NCBI RefSeq assembly: GCF_902459505.1
Contig: NC_047095.1
Coordinates: forward strand, 117,057,380-117,121,379
Reading direction: 5' to 3'
Origin: Geotrypetes seraphini
Taxonomy: Eukaryota; Chordata; Amphibia; Gymnophiona; Dermophiidae
DNA: 64,000 nt
Positions 11,960 to 24,400 of this stretch are shown here, piece by piece. The notes under the pieces were generated by a model. The model searched no databases and had not been told where the DNA came from. It was given only the letters and a program-made list of their open reading frames with translations. Position 1 is the stretch's first letter. Every line of letters starts with the position of its first letter. Position numbers and translations under genes: made by a program.

Positions 11960-12300
11960 ATATTTTCTGACCACGAACCGCTGTCAAGGAGAGAGCAGCC
12001 GGAGCGCCGCAAGTGCAGGAAATCACTCGCGGTACACTCCAACTGCCTCTTCCTGCACTAAGTCGGACCTTATCCAATCAGAAGCTGCTTTGACACGCAG
12101 CTCCTGATTGGATAAGGCCTGACTTAGTGCAGGAAGAGGCGGTCGGAGCGTACCGCAAGTGATTTCCTGCACTTGTGGTGCTCCGGCTGCTCTCCTGCTG
12201 CCCTCTTCAGGCTCCCCTGTGAAAAACCGTATTCGCGGTTTTTCGAGATTCGCGGGGGTTCCTGGAATGGAACCCCCGCGAATATCGGGGGAGTACTGTA
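11960..12300. mobile_element. Right piece of pogo-like MITE split by DIRS
   Basis: It carries a long internal foldback: CACTAAGTCGGACCTTATCC near 12057 pairs with GGATAAGGCCTGACTTAGTG near 12109. A GTATTCGCGGTTTTTCG block near 12228 recurs in similar form at 38759-39436. It ends CGGGGGAGTACTGTA, the inverted partner of the left end at 6232. With the DIRS element removed the two pieces form a complete MITE of about 390 bp. Confidence 0.65.
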
Positions 12301-12593
12301 CATCTGTGGGATCACATGAAGAAACAATGTGTACGTGTCTGGAGCTTTAAGAATAGGCTGAGGATGGGAGAAACATAAAAAGGGAGATGATATGAAAGCT
12401 TTTAAAGGCCAAAACCTGATACAAGATTACTATTTTGTAATTGTTGATACTATAGCTAGAGTTTGTAACAGTCTACAATGAAGTATTATTTAAAATGTCT
12501 GTTGGCATTTATGGTTGAATTAAGAAATACTTTAAACAAGAAGAGAAACAATGAAAATGTACATTGAAACAAAAATAGTATACATAAGTGATC

Positions 12594-12757
12594 CATTTTG
12601 GGAGTCAAAATTCAACAGATCCACTGCAGCAATGAAATATGAAAAATGTACATAAGTTAAATTGTACATAGTAACATATAACATTACTATGTACAATTTA
12701 ACTTATGTACATTTCTCATATCTCATTGCTGTAGTGGTTCTGGTGGATTCCCAAAAT
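12594..12757. mobile_element. Foldback MITE, 164 bp
   Basis: Left end ATTTTGGGAGTC matches the inverted right end GATTCCCAAAAT. The central arms TTAAATTGTACATAGTAA and TTACTATGTACAATTTAA are perfect complements around a loop near 12680. Almost the whole element can form one hairpin. The family is unknown. Confidence 0.65.
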
Positions 12758-13129
12758 TAATCTTTTTTTGAGACCAACAAAAAATGTGCTCTCTGCCCTT
12801 CCTTCCCTTCTGTGTTAAAATTAATACCTTGGGTGGCAGGGATGCCCAAACCCTGTCACTGGAAGAGATCATCTGCCCCAGGCCCTGTGCCATCTAAGCA
12901 GCTGGCAAGTTGGCAGCACATTTCCAGCCGCTGATACCGGCACTCTCTGTGTATGCTAAGTTCATGCATCTGCTTATTTTTTACACTTAGGGCAGACTGT
13001 TCCCCCCCACCCACCCCTGGTATGTCACAATATTGCCCTATCGCAGATCCCACACTCTCCAGCGATGGGCACCAGGACAGTAGGTGACCTAAGGGGAGAT
13101 GTGTTCAGTGCACTGTCTATACTGTAGGC

Positions 13130-13456
13130 CAGTGTCTCACCATTTTTTAACCATTGCACACTAAACTCAGGGCCGCGACTAGAGGGCCTCTACGCGTGCA
13201 TGGACATCAATCGATGATGTCACATGCAAGTGTATGACATTATCATGTCGACATCCGCACATGCTCAGATGCCTTCCAGACGCAGCCCTAAACTTGAGGG
13301 CCTTCCAAAACCCGGACAAACTGCCAGGTTTTGGAAATCCTTCCACCTGGTAACCCTAACATTCTGGTATGATGAGAGGCACTGGCACCAACAGTGCACA
13401 ACCTATCTCGTAGCATATCCAGAATCTCGCCATGGCACAGAGTTTGCAATACACTG
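13130..13456. mobile_element. hAT-type non-autonomous element
   Basis: Ends CAGTGTCTCACC and TTTGCAATACACTG are flanked by CTGTAGGC and CTATAGGC, an 8-bp target duplication with 7 of 8 matches. The right end with GCCATGGCACAGAGTTTGC resembles the copies at 5555-6220 and at 61830. There is no transposase frame. Confidence 0.7.
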
Positions 13457-13469
13457 CTATAGGCACTGA

Positions 13470-13980
13470 CTCTATGGGTCCCTTTTCATGCTCTCTAGCC
13501 TTGTAGGTCTTCCTGTCCTCTCCTTTGTGTCAGGCAGACTCTTCATCTTGTCTCAGAGCAAACTGCTCTGCTCAGCTCTTTCCTTCTGAAGACATGGACT
13601 CCCTTTTCACCTCCTACAGTTCCCTTTTCTTATCAAGCACCGTTTTTTTACAACACGTCATTTCATTCTACAGACTTTCTGTATCCATTTCTTTACACTA
13701 TGTATCAGCTTGTTTGCAACTTTGAATATCCAATTCAAAGCCTTTCACCCTAGTGCAGAAAAGCTTCTGATTTGAAACTTCTGTGTGCTGTAATTACTAT
13801 TCTATTTATCCTGCAGTAAACTGTAGATATTCAGGAAAAAAAGAGTCTTCTTTGAGGATGTTGGATTGCTTTTGGTTTAACTGCCTGGATAGTAAATGAA
13901 CTTGTATGCTTTATGAAGCCAATATCAAGTTGTCAGCCCCAGGATGACATACAATGAACCAAACACACAGTGAAACATTT
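13470..13980. other. Intergenic DNA beyond FLOT1 3' end
   Basis: No gene or clear repeat is seen between the hAT element and the FLOT1 polyadenylation site. The open frame near 13525-13725 shows no recognisable domain. Confidence 0.4.
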
Positions 13981-13984
13981 CTAC

Positions 13985-15391
13985 ACTTGGATACTATAAT
14001 CATTTATTTGGTAACACAACTGATTATATCACAAAAACACACAAAACACCTTTTCTACAGGCAAAAATCATGGGAACAGGCATAAGGGAGCCCGAGGGCA
14101 GGGGGACAGACAGCTAGAGTGGCTACACTTGCTTCTCACCCGGCCTGAGGCCTCCTTCATAGTGGTATCAACCTACTAGCATTCTAAGAGTGCACGAGGG
14201 GTGGAGGGCTTCACAGCATTCACAGGTATTCTACGCCTTTACAGGATTTCAGTATGTCTCTCTTTAAGCATTGTAGTTTGTCCATTTCTGGGTATCTCTA
14301 GCTCATCTCCTGCCTCTCTACCAAGACACTTGAGGATTCTGAGGGTCCAGCACTGTTAAAGCAGTAAGTGCTTCCACAATTACATAGATATTTATCAGGC
14401 ACACTGGAACAAACATTACAAAGGGTGAAGTAATAACAAGTCACGAATCACACAGAGCAGCTTCACAGGCCCGGTCAGCAGTGCATTCTGGGAGAAGGGC
14501 CATGCAGGGGAAAGGGTGTGCCAAGGTTGGTGTCACCCTCCCTTTGCTCTCATCTCCAGTTTAAAGTAAAACCAAGTTTAAAAAAAGCAGAGACAGGGAA
14601 GGGCAGATGTGCATCACTCAACCAATTAAAAAATAATGTTGCTACTGAGCCATTAGTTCTGAAAATTGTTTCAGTGAATTCCTCCACCTTAGCACACAGG
14701 ATATGTCAGTTCTGAATCTGTGTCAACCTAGCACCTTGCACAGAATGGAACTCCCTTGATCATTACCATTAGGTCACATGTGACATTAAAGCCGGCACGC
14801 ACCAATCAGATGTAGTGAGAATGTGGAGGTCATGGACTACTTTGACAAGATGTCTGACCCCAGAGAGTTCAGCAGGAATAGCTTAAATTGACCTAAAATG
14901 GCATGTGGTGCTTAAAAAAAAAATTAAAAGATAAAAAAAATAAAATCTCTTGAGAGGTCAAAAGTTTGGTAATACAGTTTTCTTTGCATATACAGTACAA
15001 GCGAAGCCAGCGCAAAAAACAAACAAACAGAGGCCTTCTTCATGACTCCACATTCAACCCTTGGCAAGAACAGCAAGTAAATTAATTTTTTTTATAACAG
15101 AATATATAGAGATCTTTCTTATCATTTCTTTTGGCCTAAATAGACAGCTGTGGCATGGATAAACATCTCAGGATAAATGGAGCAGTGAAGTGGGGAAGAG
15201 CTCTTTCTGAAAATACCCATCAAAGGCAATTTTTCCATCCAAAAATGCAGGAGTTGGTGGGTTGTAAGGGGGTGGTGGGGAAGAACAGAATCCAGCAAGC
15301 AGGTAAGGCACTGGCCCAGCACGCAAGAGATTTTTTTGAAAACCAGGTGGGACCCTGATCAACACTGTTGGCAGCACATTTCCTTGCTTTG
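13985..15391 (-). other. FLOT1: FLOT1 3' untranslated region (predicted)
   Basis: This runs from the inferred stop codon at 15392-15394 to an inferred cleavage site about 20 bases past an AATAAA signal (14003-14008, minus strand). Downstream on the minus strand lies a GU-rich stretch (TGTGTGTTTGG near 13965), a typical downstream element. The stretch is free of recognisable transposons, unlike everything around it, which fits a transcribed, constrained UTR of about 1.4 kb. The exact end is inferred from signals only. Confidence 0.6.
14003..14008 (-). terminator. FLOT1: FLOT1 polyadenylation signal AATAAA
   Basis: A canonical AATAAA on the minus strand is followed within about 40 bases by a GU-rich downstream element. 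It is the best polyadenylation signal between the FLOT1 stop codon and the flanking repeats. Confidence 0.55.
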
Positions 15392-15424
15392 TTACAACAT
15401 GCGGCCTGGCTTCTTCTGGCCAGT
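15392..15424 (-). CDS. FLOT1: FLOT1 last coding exon (C-terminus and stop)
   Basis: It encodes [10 protein letters not shown] then TAA, following a strong acceptor (pyrimidine run ending CACTTTTCACAG). Phase 0 agrees with the donor of the previous exon. The sequence differs from the mammalian tail (VNHKPLRTA) but is of similar length, basic character and position. The call rests on the acceptor, phase and position before the candidate 3' UTR. Confidence 0.65.
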   Translation of the reverse strand, partial: TGQKKPGRML

Positions 15425-18400
15425 CTGTGAAAAGTGGAGAAGAGAGTGAATAAGAAAAACATTTTGAAATTATAAACCAAATTAGAAAAGAGACGGTTTC
15501 TTGATAGCTTAGACCACCCAGCCCTAGGACTCAGTATTTCAAATTTCTAAATAAACATGAAACAAACAGCATTGAAGGCTCCTTTTCCTAAACTGTGTTA
15601 GAGGTTTTCAGCATGGGCCGATGAGGTAAATACTCTGACGCTCATAGGAATTCTTTGAGCTTCAGAGCATTTACCTCACCGGCTTGTGCTAAAAATTAAA
15701 TGAAAGAAAAGGACACACGCCCCCCCCCTCAATACCCTCAAACAATGTCCAGGTTATGCCTTATTTACTATGGGTTGGAGCTAAGTTTGTAGCAGGCCAA
15801 GAACCAGAGGAAGCACATCACAATACTTTTGCACACTGGTGAAAAAGGACAACCAAAAAAGATATTTAACCATTGCATCAAGAATGAATTAAGATCCAGT
15901 TATTCATTTGGATGGTTTAATATTGAGAAATTATGGATTAAAATTATGATGGGATGGATGTTCACCTTTTCTGTTTTAGGCTCCTGGTTCTGAGCACATA
16001 CATAATATTATAACAATATATATTTTGAAATGTGTTTTGAGAATATTTGTAAAATGTATACGATCTTGAGAATTTGGACTTTGATGCGATTCGGGTCAGG
16101 TTATTTAGGATAATAACCCCAGTAAAATGGTTGGTTGAGAGCCAGAGGAGCCTGGTTCAAATTTGATCTTAGACAAGCTACTTAACTCTCCACTACCTCA
16201 GATTATGAGCCCTCCAGGGACAGACAATACTTACTGAATATGAATGTACACTGCTTTGATAGCTTTTAGGTGGTTTATAAGAAATTAAATGAACCTAACA
16301 CAGCTCATAAGGATGTTCAAAATACAACTCCCTTATATCAAAATAACACAGCATGGACTTAGACAGCAGAGTTAGCTAGAGCAGTGTTCTTCAACCGCCG
16401 GTCCGTAGAAATTTTCTGCCGGTCCACAGGGCGGCCACATCCATCGTGCCCAAGACAGTGTTCTTCAGCCGCTGGTCCACGGTGCGATCAACGCGGCGTC
16501 TTCGGGCTGACTCCCTGAGTGCTGCAGTGCACAAAGTCGTGGGAAAAGGCTCCTACGCCTGAACTGGAAGCCTTCTCTCTGACGTCGCAACATCAGAGGG
16601 AAGGCTTCCAGATGAGGCGCGGGATGCGTGCGAGGAGCCACTGCCCACAGCTTTGTGCACTGCAGCATTCAAGGAGCCGGCCCGAAGATGCCGCATTGAT
16701 TGCACCGTGGACCGGCCCGAAGATAACACCATGGGGGGGTGGGGCAGGCCAGAAGGCAAGGCACAGCATGGAGAGAGAGAGACAACAGCAGTAGGGAGAA
16801 TGCTTTTATTTTTTTATTTATTGATTTACATCTGCTGTCTGTTCATTCTGTTATGCTCAGTCCGGACTGACACTGGAAGGTTCTGTCAAGGCCCATAGAG
16901 TTAGAGCTATGGCAGCATCTGTGGCTTTCCTCCGTTCTACTCCGATTGAGGAAATCTGCAAAGCTGCTACTTGGTCCTCAGTTCATACTTTTACATCTCA
17001 CTATTGTCTGGATGCATTCTCCAGACGGGATGGACACTTCGGCCAATCTGTTTTGCAAAATTTGTTTTCCTAATGGCCAACCTTCCCTCCATCCCTCTTT
17101 TTGTTAGCTTGGAGGTCACCCATCAGTCAAGAATATGCTGCCTGCTTGTCCTGGGATAAAGCACAGTTACTTACCGTAACAGGTGTTATCCAGGGACAGC
17201 AGGCTGATATTCTTGCGTCCCACCCACCTCCCCGGGTTGGCTTCTTAGCTGGCTTATCCTAACTGGGGACTGCGCGCCTCTGTCGGGCGGGAAGGCACTC
17301 GCGCGTGTGTGGTGCGGCCTGCGAGAACTTTCCAAGTTCTTAGAGTGCAATCACTCTAAAATTGTCCGTACTGGGGCTCCGTCGGTGCCGTCACCCATCA
17401 GTCAAGAATATCTGCCTGCTGTCCCTGGATAACACCTGTTACGGTAATGCTTTCTGGTAGGAATGAATGTTGAAAAGCATACAGTGTGTTTTGTGTATTT
17501 TAATTTTGTGGTTGACCATTATGTGTTGTTAATATGATTATATTGTATGTGTGTATATATGAAAAATGAATGGAAAAAATGGTGTTACAATTAGTACTAT
17601 TATGGGGGCGGGGTCTGAGGGTGGAGATTGGATGAAGATGGGCACGACTTAGGCCAGTGTTCTTCAACTGCCGGTCCACAAAATAATTATTTTATTTCCG
17701 CCGGTCCATAGGGGTCAAAAGGTTGAAGAACACTGAGCTAGAGCATCATATGGCAAAACATTATAACCGTCGCTGACAGTACAAACACTTAGGGCTCCTT
17801 TTACTAAGCTGCAATAGCGTTTTTAGCGCGTGCAGGATTTTAGCACGAGCTAAACCCGCATTACGCAGCTAGAACTAATGCCAGCTCAATGCTGGCGTTA
17901 GGGTATAGCGCACAGGGCAATTCAGCGCAGGCTTAAACCGCTATCGCAGCTTAGTAAAAGGAGCCCTTAAAGATGTATAAAGATACAGAAGGGAGGAAAA
18001 AGCCTCAGAACCCTTTCCACACCAACCTTAGTCAAGAGAAGTGTGAGAATTTTCAAACCAGGGTGAGTTACTTCATCGGCATAAAAAAACCTTCCCAACT
18101 GGATAACATAAAAAAGCCTTGTGCAATGCAGAGAGCAGTGACAACGACAAAAACTGAACCAATGTGTAATTCAAATATTAATCCAGTGATTGAATTAATG
18201 AAATACTTATCTCTGTTGTGGAGTTAGTCTCATATAAGAAATTAAATACATAAAAATAAACTGGAGTTAAAAATCTGTCCTGTAGTGCAGGCAAAAAGGC
18301 CCTGGGAATATCATTAAGTGGAAATCAGAAGTATTTCCCGTGGAGGTACTAATTATTACATTAAAAATATTTGACTGTTAGCTAGGATGATGGAGACAGG

Positions 18401-21400
18401 AATATATAATCGAGGTATCCAATAGAGCAGGTTGAACACAATTATGCTTCTGGAACATTCTTTTACTGTAGAACGGCAATGGCAGCCAAAGCCAGGAAGG
18501 GTTTGTTTAAATGTTTTTCATTAAGGGGGAAGTACATTAGGTGAGTTCAGCTGTCACTCCCAATAAAATCCCGAGTCTAATGGAAGGGCATGAGAGTAGG
18601 GAGAATATGTAGGATGTGTCCAACTTGAGTGGACGATTGTCTCTGATATTTTATTAAAACACTCAAGTGGATAGAAGAGAGGCAGGGGGTCTCACCTGGG
18701 CAATACTGATGCCCGTCAATTTCTCCACGGTCTCTGGAAGCTTGTTGAGGATGTCCAGGACCTCTCCAGTCATTTTGGCGGCTCCCACCTCCCCATTGCC
18801 ACTGGACACCATTTTGATCTTTTTCACTTCTGTGAGGGGCTTGCTGATCTCTTCCGCCACCTGGAGAAAGAGGGAAATTAAAGGATGGATGAAGAGGGTG
18901 GAAGAGGAATGGAAGATTAGGTTCTTACTTTGATAATCTTATTTCTATTAGAAGCACATACGAGTCTGTACACTAGGTAGATATCTTTTGGTCTCGAGTT
19001 GTTTGCAAAAGGATATCAATCACATCTTTCAGTTCCTCCCCCTTCATCAGTGGAGTACAAACTGAAGAGAGCATTATACTCCACTGGTGAAGGGGAAGAA
19101 AGCAGTCAGTCAGTCTCTACTGTAACAGAAGACATCAAAAGGAGGGGCACAGGGAACTTCCCCAATAACATAATACATTTCTGTTCTGCTCTGTAACTCA
19201 GGAAAAACAACAATAAATAGCATGAACTTGCAACACATGGAGCTCTGAAACCCAACAACTCATTACTTTATTTGCAATATATCAGTACACGTTCATCCAT
19301 CTGACAGGAGAAAAGCTCCAGTTTCAGACCATAGACTTGAAGCAGTAGATAGGCACACTGAATGACTAACAGGGTGGGCCATACAGATTCATATGTTTTC
19401 CAACAGAAAGATTATCAAGGTAAGAACCTTGCGGATAATTGATACCCTTCAACTAGCGATCAGGGGATATTCACTTAGCATACAGACTCCTATGAATTTG
19501 CAACAGAAAAAGGGATTTTCCCGCCATACATGGAGCAGACTCTCAAACCAAAAGGGAGTTGGACGCTACAAAAATCCAGCCTTCTGATTGGCTGTATGTT
19601 ACCATATGATTGTGCGCTGAACTCTTGTTATGCACAGCACCCCAGCCAATGATGAGAGAGCTTTAACAATGCCTGATGACATCACAAAGTGCTCTAGAAC
19701 CCCCTTTTCCCTTTTTCCACTCTTCATTGTCTATAATTTTAAGAAAAGGGCATTTTAGAAACTTTCACATAGTTATATAACAACCATCTGATTGCTCTTA
19801 GGACTTCAAATCACATCTTTGGAAGTAATGCTAGATCAACAACTGAATATTCTTATATTTCAAAGATCATTCAGAGGTCATTTTACTATCTAAGAAAGAT
19901 ACGATCTCTTAAAAAGTTCTTGGATAGGAGAGCAACAAATATTTTGCTGTACTCTTTAGTGATGATAAACGATTACTGTAATTCCGCGCTTGGATGTTGT
20001 CCACTCTTATCAAAATCAAGCAGATTCAATTGATCCAAAATAAGCTATAAGATAAGATTATTGTCTGATATTAAGAAGAGCAACCATGTTCAACCTCTGT
20101 TACAAGAACATTAGGGGGGTCTTCTGCTAAAGAATAGTGCATGTTATCTGCAACAGGGCTCACAGGAATAAAATGGTTCCTGTGGCATATAACATGCATT
20201 AATCTTTAGTAAAAAAAAAACCCAAAAACAACCCTTAGTTACCTTTACATGTACAGAATTAAATTTAAGATCGTGTTACTAGCTCTGTGTTTTTATACTG
20301 GTATTCCAGGATCAACCTCAACGTTCTTTACAGTCGTCTCAAGCTAATTTGTTGTTTATACCTTTACATAAGCAACTTTGGCTGGATGAATCGAGGAAAA
20401 CAGCTTTTAGCTGTATTGCACCACACCTGTGGAATTCTTTACCCCTAGAGGCCTATTAGGAATCTTCCACTCAGAAATTTAAAGTATTGGTTAAGTATTT
20501 AGGTAAGCTTTAATGTTACATGGTAATTTTACTGATTTACACCCCCCCACACACACACACACACTTTTACTAGAAGTTTCTTCTATGACCCCGGAGTGCT
20601 AAATGCTCCGATGCTCACAGAATTCCTATGAGCATTCGAGCATTTAGCGCTCCAGGCCAGAAACTGCTACCGTGGCTTAGAAAAAAAGGGGGTCTTATTA
20701 TTATTTTATATGGTTTTTTTTTTTTTGTATCTCAATAATTTATATTGTGTCTTAGGTTGAATCGGTGCTGTAGCATTCCTTCCTATTCTGTGTATATTGC
20801 TTTAGTTTCAAGTTTATTTAAGATTTGTTGAATCGCTTATTTAAATTTACTAAGCGATTTACAAAAACAAGAAAAATAATACAAATAAAAGGTTAGTTAA
20901 ACTTTAATACAATGTTAAAAATAAAATTAAAAATATACAGACTAACGGACACATAAGGAAAGAAGGGTAAAATTACATATGTATAAAAAAACAAAAAGAT
21001 ATGAGGTAAAAAAAACATGAGGTAAGGGAAAGAAAAGAGGTAAAAAGATAAGTTGAGGAAGGATTAGGAAAATTGGTTTCATACGTTATATGCGTCCTTA
21101 AAAAGGAAACTTTTTAAGCTACTTTTAAACTGCTTTAAATCTTTTTCTGTTCTAAGATACAGGGGCAAGTTATTCCATAATTGTGGGGCTATAACAGAAA
21201 AAATATCAGTACGACGAGTTCCAATAATTTTTAGTGAAGGGACTGTTAAGAGATTTTGGTTGGTTGATCTTAATGTGCGAGGAGTACAATATGGGATAAG
21301 TAGTCTGTTGATAAATTGAGGTTCGTTTGAGCTCAATGTTTTAAAAACTAAAAGTAGTATTTTAAAGGTAAAACGATGAGAGATAGGGAGCCAATGGGAT

Positions 21401-24400
21401 TCAATAAAAAGTGGTGTGACGTGGTCAAATTTTTTACAGTTATATATTAATTTGATTGCTGTGTTTTGGACTATCTGGAGACGTTTTTTCTCTTTCTGAG
21501 AGATATTAAATAATAATGCATTACAATAATCCAGTTTTGAAATAATGAGTGAGTGAATAAGTATGTTTAATGATTTGGGTTCTAAAAATTTAGCAATTGA
21601 TCTGATCATACGCAATCTAAAAAAAGATATTCTAATTGTATTTGTAATATGTTCATGGAAAGTTAATACATCATCAATTGTGACTCCTAATATTTTTAGG
21701 GAGCTTACTAGGTTTATTTGTGCATTATCTAAAATAAACGAAGAATTTAGGTGTATATCTTTTTTCCAAGGGAACATTCTCTATGATTGTACACCAATCT
21801 AATGTTTCTTTTTTGAAGTGTGGTATATTAAATGTTCTAAATAAACAAATGTACAACCTGAACCTTGTACCAACATAGTGGAACTGAATTTGACACCAAC
21901 ACCTGATAGCTGGGATTTAAAACAGATCACAACAAATAAAACGCAACCAAATAATTCCAATGAAATATATAAACTGTAATAAAAATAATTGCAATTAATA
22001 AAATATAAATCCATCCAAATAAAAAAATTTAACAAATCAACATTTCTTACAAACAAAAAGAAATTCAAACCAAATCTCGACATAAGAATTAGTCAGTCTT
22101 GACGATTACTTAACAATCTCTTTAATTATGTGATTATTATTTTTTCGTTTCCACATCTTTAGAGGATATATATCCTATGCTATTATGATGTTCTCTGCCA
22201 ATTTCTGTACACTGTTTATTGATTCATGATGTATATTTTTTCCTTTTCTTTATTATTCAATAAACAAAGTGAACTTAAAAAAAAAAAAAAAGAATTAGTC
22301 AGTCTAAAATGAAGAAAAAAAGTCTATTTTTTTCCCTCAAGGGAGCTACTGGAATGTACTGCAGACTTGTGAAAATGGGAAATTTTTCAATTTCTTCTGG
22401 AACTGAAGGCATCTAGGGCCATATTCTGTAAACAGTGCGTAAGTTAGGCACCCAGATCGCACCTAACTTAATTACTTTAATTGGCTTTAGTTGACCGTGC
22501 CATTAAAATCCAATTAAAAACTCATGAAAAATGTAGGTGCTGGAAGCACGCCTACAGCATGGCAGCTAGCAGTGTCTAAGGTCAAATTAGGCATAGTTAG
22601 GGGTGGAGATGAGCTTAGATGCTGCTATGTGCGATTCTCCGTACAACTTAGGTGCCGGAAATGTAGACCTTTAACCTTTTCCTATCGTGTGTCCTGGATG
22701 ACGGGACATTCCAAAAATGTCATTGCCATCGTATGTCCCATGGCATGGGACATACAGTGCACGACAGGAACACAAAATATTTGAATTTACAGACTTATGA
22801 CTTATTTACATTATGTTTACAATATGATAACGGTGAATAATACAAAACTTTGCTAAAATAATTACGATTGGAACCAGCGTAACATAAAATTTATTACAAT
22901 AGGAAAAGGTTAAGACCCTGGCTTACATTACTGGTGCCTATGTTTTTCCGTATGCGCCACTAGTCACGATTCTGATAATGGCACCTAAGTGTGATCAAGA
23001 TGTGGCTGGTGCCATTTTTGTAGGCACCGACTGATTTAGGCTCTAGTGTCCCACCAGCTGTCCCCTCACCTGCACTCCACCCAGACATGTAGCCAGTACT
23101 TAAATTTTAGAGGGAGCCTGAGGCCAAATTGAGGGAAAGAGGGCACAAAAGTTTGCCTTGCCCATGACCCTCAAGTACCTGAGCTTGAAGAGACCCGCAA
23201 GTCTCTGCAGCAGAAGAGGTCCTTCACCAGTGGCCTGGCAGTTGGTGACTCCTGAGTTAACCTCCCCCCCCCAGCACATGCGCAAAAACTGAGCAGGTGA
23301 GGTGGTGGTGGTGGAGTGGATGGCATGGCAATGATGACCCATTAAAAGTGCTGATAACTGCCAGGTCCCTAGAGGAGGACCTTTTTTGCTGGAGGGACTT
23401 GGAGATCTCTACCAACCATAGCAGCAAATGGGTGCTGCAATTTGGTGGGGGGGGGGGGGGACTAAACCCCAGAATAACTACACCACTGACCACATTTTTT
23501 ACCTAGCAGTTTCTGGCTGTTTTTTTTTTGGCCTCCAAGGTAAGTAAGAACCAGCATTGATTTGTCAACTCCTCAGGAAATTTTCCATTTATTTCACATT
23601 TTCCTCCCAACTCACTTTGGTCCAGACACTGTTGAGACAGTCCTCTGGTAGGTGCCAAGCACTAGGGTTCCTTCCTGAGCCCTACAATTACAGTCCCTAA
23701 ATTCATCCCCCTCTCCCCCATTTTACCTGTGGAAGCTTCTCCAGAAGCATGTCCACCATGGCAGCATCTTGAAACTGCTGGAAAGCCTCTGCCTTTTTTG
23801 CCATCTGCTCTGCATCTGCTCGAGCTTTGGCCTCAATTGCAAAAGCATTGGCTTCACCTTTCACCTGGTTCCAGGGCAAAGACAAAAAAATTACAGATTA
23901 ATGCTGCCATTATAAACTGTCTCTTCCTAAAAGCAGTCATATGACCTGCAAACAAGCAAACTCACAAAATGGCCAACAGAACCAAGATCCCTGATTGGTC
24001 AGCTATGGGTCACATGAGCTTGAATAGCAAAGTGGCTAATAGCAGGATGGTAAATCCAGCAGATTTTGATTTCTATTAGTGAGTGAAACATCTTAGATTC
24101 TTGAGGCCTGTCTGAAATTGCAATGGGCTGCCATCCTTTGGATGCTACTCCGTACGGTAGTTATGTGAAAATATGTTAAACAAGCTTGAGTGAATTCCTT
24201 CAAAAAGGCAATTTTTTAATGAATTTAAAACTAAATCTATTGTCCAGCAACCATTGAACCACTTTATTCAGGCAATCCTGAAGAAGACTTATGTTTAGCC
24301 TGTCTGGTGCAGTGTGAAAGAGAAGAAGATTGTCATCAGCATATACAATATATGGAATGAAACAACAGTCTTGTATCAGTGTTGCAAGCAGGCTCAAAGA

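Noticed and set aside
1-15000. TUBB expected next to FLOT1
   Set aside because: No beta-tubulin exon (for example the large last exon) could be recognised in the left part of the window.
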